From Kingella sp. (in: b-proteobacteria) (GTDB lineage Bacteria > Pseudomonadota > Gammaproteobacteria > Burkholderiales > Neisseriaceae): a DNA stretch of 7,036 bases. Shown piece by piece: positions 5,777 through 7,036 of this stretch. The stretch covers positions 1-7,036 of the forward strand of contig NZ_JAUMZV010000064.1 in NCBI RefSeq assembly GCF_030527935.1, written 5' to 3'. Position 1 is the first letter of the stretch, and every line of letters begins with the position of its first letter. The position numbers and the translations under genes were made by a program. Below the pieces are notes generated by a model that saw nothing but the letters and a program-made list of their open reading frames with translations, was not told where the DNA came from and searched no databases.

Positions 5777-5839
5777 AACGCTTCACGAATGTTTAATATT
5801 TAATACTACTGCCCATTCCCCTACGTCCAGCCGAACGGA

Positions 5840-5922
5840 GCATCCTTTTTTCGGGAAAAAGCGTGCGCTTGTCCGACGACGCACGAAGTGCGGCTAGTTC
5901 GCACGCGCCGAAAAAAGGATGC
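5840..5922. repeat. 83-nt nested palindrome
   Basis: Three inverted repeats lie inside one another. GCATCCTTTTTTCGG (5840-5854) pairs perfectly with 5908-5922, GCGTGCG (5861-5867) with CGCACGC (5900-5906), and CGCAC (5880-5884) with GTGCG (5888-5892) around a GAA loop. As RNA or single-stranded DNA it would form a long rod with internal loops. Read on either strand, the outer arm carries a run of six T, so it could also stop transcription. Confidence 0.7.
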
Positions 5923-5980
5923 GCAGTGAGGGAAGTTCGCGCAGCGAACCTGCACGTCGGGGTCGCCTTTCTTTTGCTTT

Positions 5981-6138
5981 GAACCTGTATTCATTGTCCG
6001 CACGAATAGATTTTGCGTCATAAAAGCATGGATACAAGGCGCAAAGCGCAGCAAGGTGGGCACCTTGCGAGCATTTGCAACGCCGTAGCCATGTTTTTAG
6101 GGCGTGAAAGCTATCGTGTGGATGATGAATGCAGGTTC
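5981..6138 (+). mobile_element. 158-bp fold-back (MITE-like) element, copy 2
   Basis: The ends start GAACCTGYATTCAT. The arms 5981-6019 and 6101-6138 pair with 30 Watson-Crick pairs, 7 G-U pairs, one A-G mismatch and one bulged base when read as + strand RNA. The core 6030-6102 is shared with copy 1. Inside the core GCAAGGTG (6051-6058) and CACCTTGC (6061-6068) form a hairpin, as do GCGC (6039-6042) and GCGC (6046-6049). There is no transposase and no clear target duplication at this copy. It lies about 180 bp upstream of the methyltransferase gene. Confidence 0.75.
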
Positions 6139-6233
6139 ACACTTTGGCGAAGCAAAGAAAAGTAAGTGCCACGCTGGCATGAAGCGCATGGTTAAAGCTA
6201 AACAAAAAGCCAGCCACAAAGCACCAACCCATT

Positions 6234-6245
6234 TTCAGGCTGCCT
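6234..6245 (-). repeat. Perfect DUS upstream of the methyltransferase gene
   Basis: TTCAGGCTGCCT, 28 bp before the extended -10 box. It is unpaired, so not a hairpin. Confidence 0.85.
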
Positions 6246-6272
6246 TATCCCCCCAACCCCACCCCGCCAAAA

Positions 6273-6281
6273 TGCTATAAT
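6273..6281 (+). promoter_or_regulatory. Extended -10 promoter of the methyltransferase gene
   Basis: TGCTATAAT combines a perfect -10 with the upstream TGn of extended -10 promoters, which makes up for the absent -35 (the bases there are C-rich). The start would be near 6288, leaving a leader of about 27 nt with a weak AGAAAG (6303-6308) before the ATG at 6315. Confidence 0.65.
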
Positions 6282-6314
6282 CGCCCCATTTTTCACCCCA
6301 CCAGAAAGCCCAAT

Positions 6315-6983
6315 ATGAACTTTGAACAAGCCCGCTTCAACATGGTAGAACAACAAATCCGCCCGTGGGATGTGCTGGATTTTGACGTGCTAGACGCGCT
6401 GCAAGACATCCCGCGCGAAATGTTTGTCCAGCCCGAGCAGCAAGGCTACGCCTATGCCGACCTTGCCCTGCCCCTGCCCAACGGCAGCCAAATGCTAGAA
6501 CCCAAAATCGTTGGGCGCATGGTGCAAGGCTTGGCGTTGAAAAAACACGAGCGCGTGCTGGAAGTCGGCACAGGCTCGGGCTACGCCACCGCCGTGTTAG
6601 CCAAACTGGCTTACGATGTAACCACTTGCGACATTGACGCGCAGCAACTTGCCGCCGCCCAAGCCATCCTAAAAGGCTTGCAACTGGACAACATCCAATA
6701 CAAAGCCATAGACGGCTTAAATGCCCTGCCCGCCGATGCCCATTTTGACGCGATTTACATTGGCGGCAGCCTGAAAACCATCCCGCAACAGCTTTTCGCC
6801 CACCTAAACGATGGCGGGCGCATGGTGGTGGTCGTGGGCGGCGAGCCTGTGCAACGCTGCGTGCAAATCACCCGCAATGGCGATGCATTTGGCGAAAAGG
6901 TTTTGTTTGATACGCTGATTACGCCGCTGCAAGATGGCAGCAACGCCAGCTGGTATAAAGCGACGGGAAAATTTCAGTTTTAA
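6315..6983 (+). CDS. Protein-L-isoaspartate O-methyltransferase family protein (divergent Pcm-like)
   Basis: 222-residue cytoplasmic class I SAM-dependent methyltransferase. Motif I is VLEVGTGSGY (81-90), the acidic post-I strand is TTCDID (103-108), and FDAIYIGG (144-151) and LNDGGRMVVVVG (164-175) follow in the order seen in Pcm. The N-terminal half (MVEQQIRPWDV, then IPREMFV) is also Pcm-like. Canonical Pcm has an ISQP-type loop that places a Ser/Thr near the isoaspartyl substrate; here the matching loop reads MLEP (60-63). This is typical, as I recall, of a branch often found upstream of tolC in proteobacteria, whose true substrate is unclear. Repair of isoaspartyl damage is therefore only a family-level guess. 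The next gene cannot be seen: an insertion-sequence-like end begins five bases after the stop codon. The start follows an extended -10 promoter. Confidence 0.88.
   Translation: MNFEQARFNMVEQQIRPWDVLDFDVLDALQDIPREMFVQPEQQGYAYADLALPLPNGSQMLEPKIVGRMVQGLALKKHERVLEVGTGSGYATAVLAKLAYDVTTCDIDAQQLAAAQAILKGLQLDNIQYKAIDGLNALPADAHFDAIYIGGSLKTIPQQLFAHLNDGGRMVVVVGGEPVQRCVQITRNGDAFGEKVLFDTLITPLQDGSNASWYKATGKFQF
6764..6775 (+). repeat. Near-DUS inside the methyltransferase gene
   Basis: CGGCAGCCTGAA, one mismatch at the first base, within codons for GGSLK. It is followed by AAC, as most intergenic copies here are. Confidence 0.6.
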
Positions 6984-6987
6984 ATTT

Positions 6988-7036
6988 GGGGCTGTCCTAG
7001 ATAACTCAGGAAATTCACATTAAGTTAGAATTTCCC
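6988..7036. mobile_element. Probable end of an insertion sequence, cut by the window
   Basis: GGGGCTGTCCTAGATAACT resembles the ends of IS5-family elements as I remember them. It starts right after AT-rich sequence following the methyltransferase stop. The composition changes abruptly from GC-rich to AT-rich. An internal inverted repeat is present (GGAAATTC 7009-7016 with GAATTTCC 7028-7035). The transposase and other end would lie outside the window, so this is a pattern-based call. Confidence 0.5.

Larger units (their letters stand above)
5821..6175. repeat. Composite repeat region, split by fold-back element copy 2
   Basis: The left part (5821-5980) holds the nested palindrome and a GTTCGC/GCGAAC hairpin (5935-5940 with 5944-5949). 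It ends in GGGGTCGCCTTTCTTTTGC. The right part (6142-6175) begins CTTTGGCGAAGCAAAG and continues AAAAGTAAG. I recall motifs of this kind next to each other in a dispersed proteobacterial repeat. Here they are separated by the element at 5981-6138, so the element probably inserted into it. The - strand open frame across this stretch is a by-product of the repeats. No gene is supported in 5686-6314. Confidence 0.5.

Noticed and set aside
5821..6063. Open frame on the - strand (80 codons) in the spacer before the methyltransferase gene
   Set aside because: It translates the nested palindrome and part of fold-back copy 2. No protein family features, start signal or neighbour support it.

Overview
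The window looks like a chromosomal segment from a naturally transformable member of the Neisseriaceae, most likely Kingella or a close relative. The main evidence is the 12-mer AGGCAGCCTGAA and its complement. I count 12 perfect copies and about 13 copies with one mismatch in 7 kb. From memory this matches the 'AG-king' dialect of the DNA uptake sequence (DUS), distinct from the ATGCCGTCTGAA of Neisseria meningitidis. The genus is an inference, since no 16S or species marker is present. All genes lie on the + strand, are GC-rich, and have coding strands notably richer in C than in G.

Layout: 1-227 is a DUS-rich spacer. 228-2222 encodes a TgpA-type membrane transglutaminase-like protein. 2223-2730 is a 508-bp spacer with a direct-oriented DUS series, a 160-bp fold-back element and two small palindromic repeats. 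2731-4383 encodes a PGM2-type phosphosugar mutase. A 207-bp spacer with DUS copies follows. 4591-5301 is deoD, purine nucleoside phosphorylase, ending in a DUS-pair terminator. 5563-5635 is tRNA-Glu(UUC) with its own consensus promoter and an intrinsic terminator. 5686-6314 is a 629-bp spacer with no credible gene. It holds a large nested palindrome, a second copy of the fold-back element, DUS copies and an extended -10 promoter. 6315-6983 encodes a divergent protein-L-isoaspartate O-methyltransferase-family protein. From 6988 the sequence looks like the end of an insertion sequence.

The genes are mostly independent units. The one plausible functional pair is the mutase and deoD. DeoD releases (deoxy)ribose-1-phosphate from purine nucleosides, and a PGM2-type mutase could convert this to the 5-phosphate. 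The two genes also carry almost the same 37-39 nt leader, including an identical ribosome binding site.

The most interesting content is in the spacers. Two copies of a ~160-bp element (2243-2402 and 5981-6138, opposite orientations) share a conserved ~73-bp core. Each has long terminal inverted repeats whose arms match each other within a copy but differ strongly between copies. In the second copy all seven transitions between the arms are of the kind that gives G-U pairs in + strand RNA. One copy appears to have inserted into a DUS with a 3-bp target duplication. No CRISPR array, toxin-antitoxin pair or defence gene was seen.
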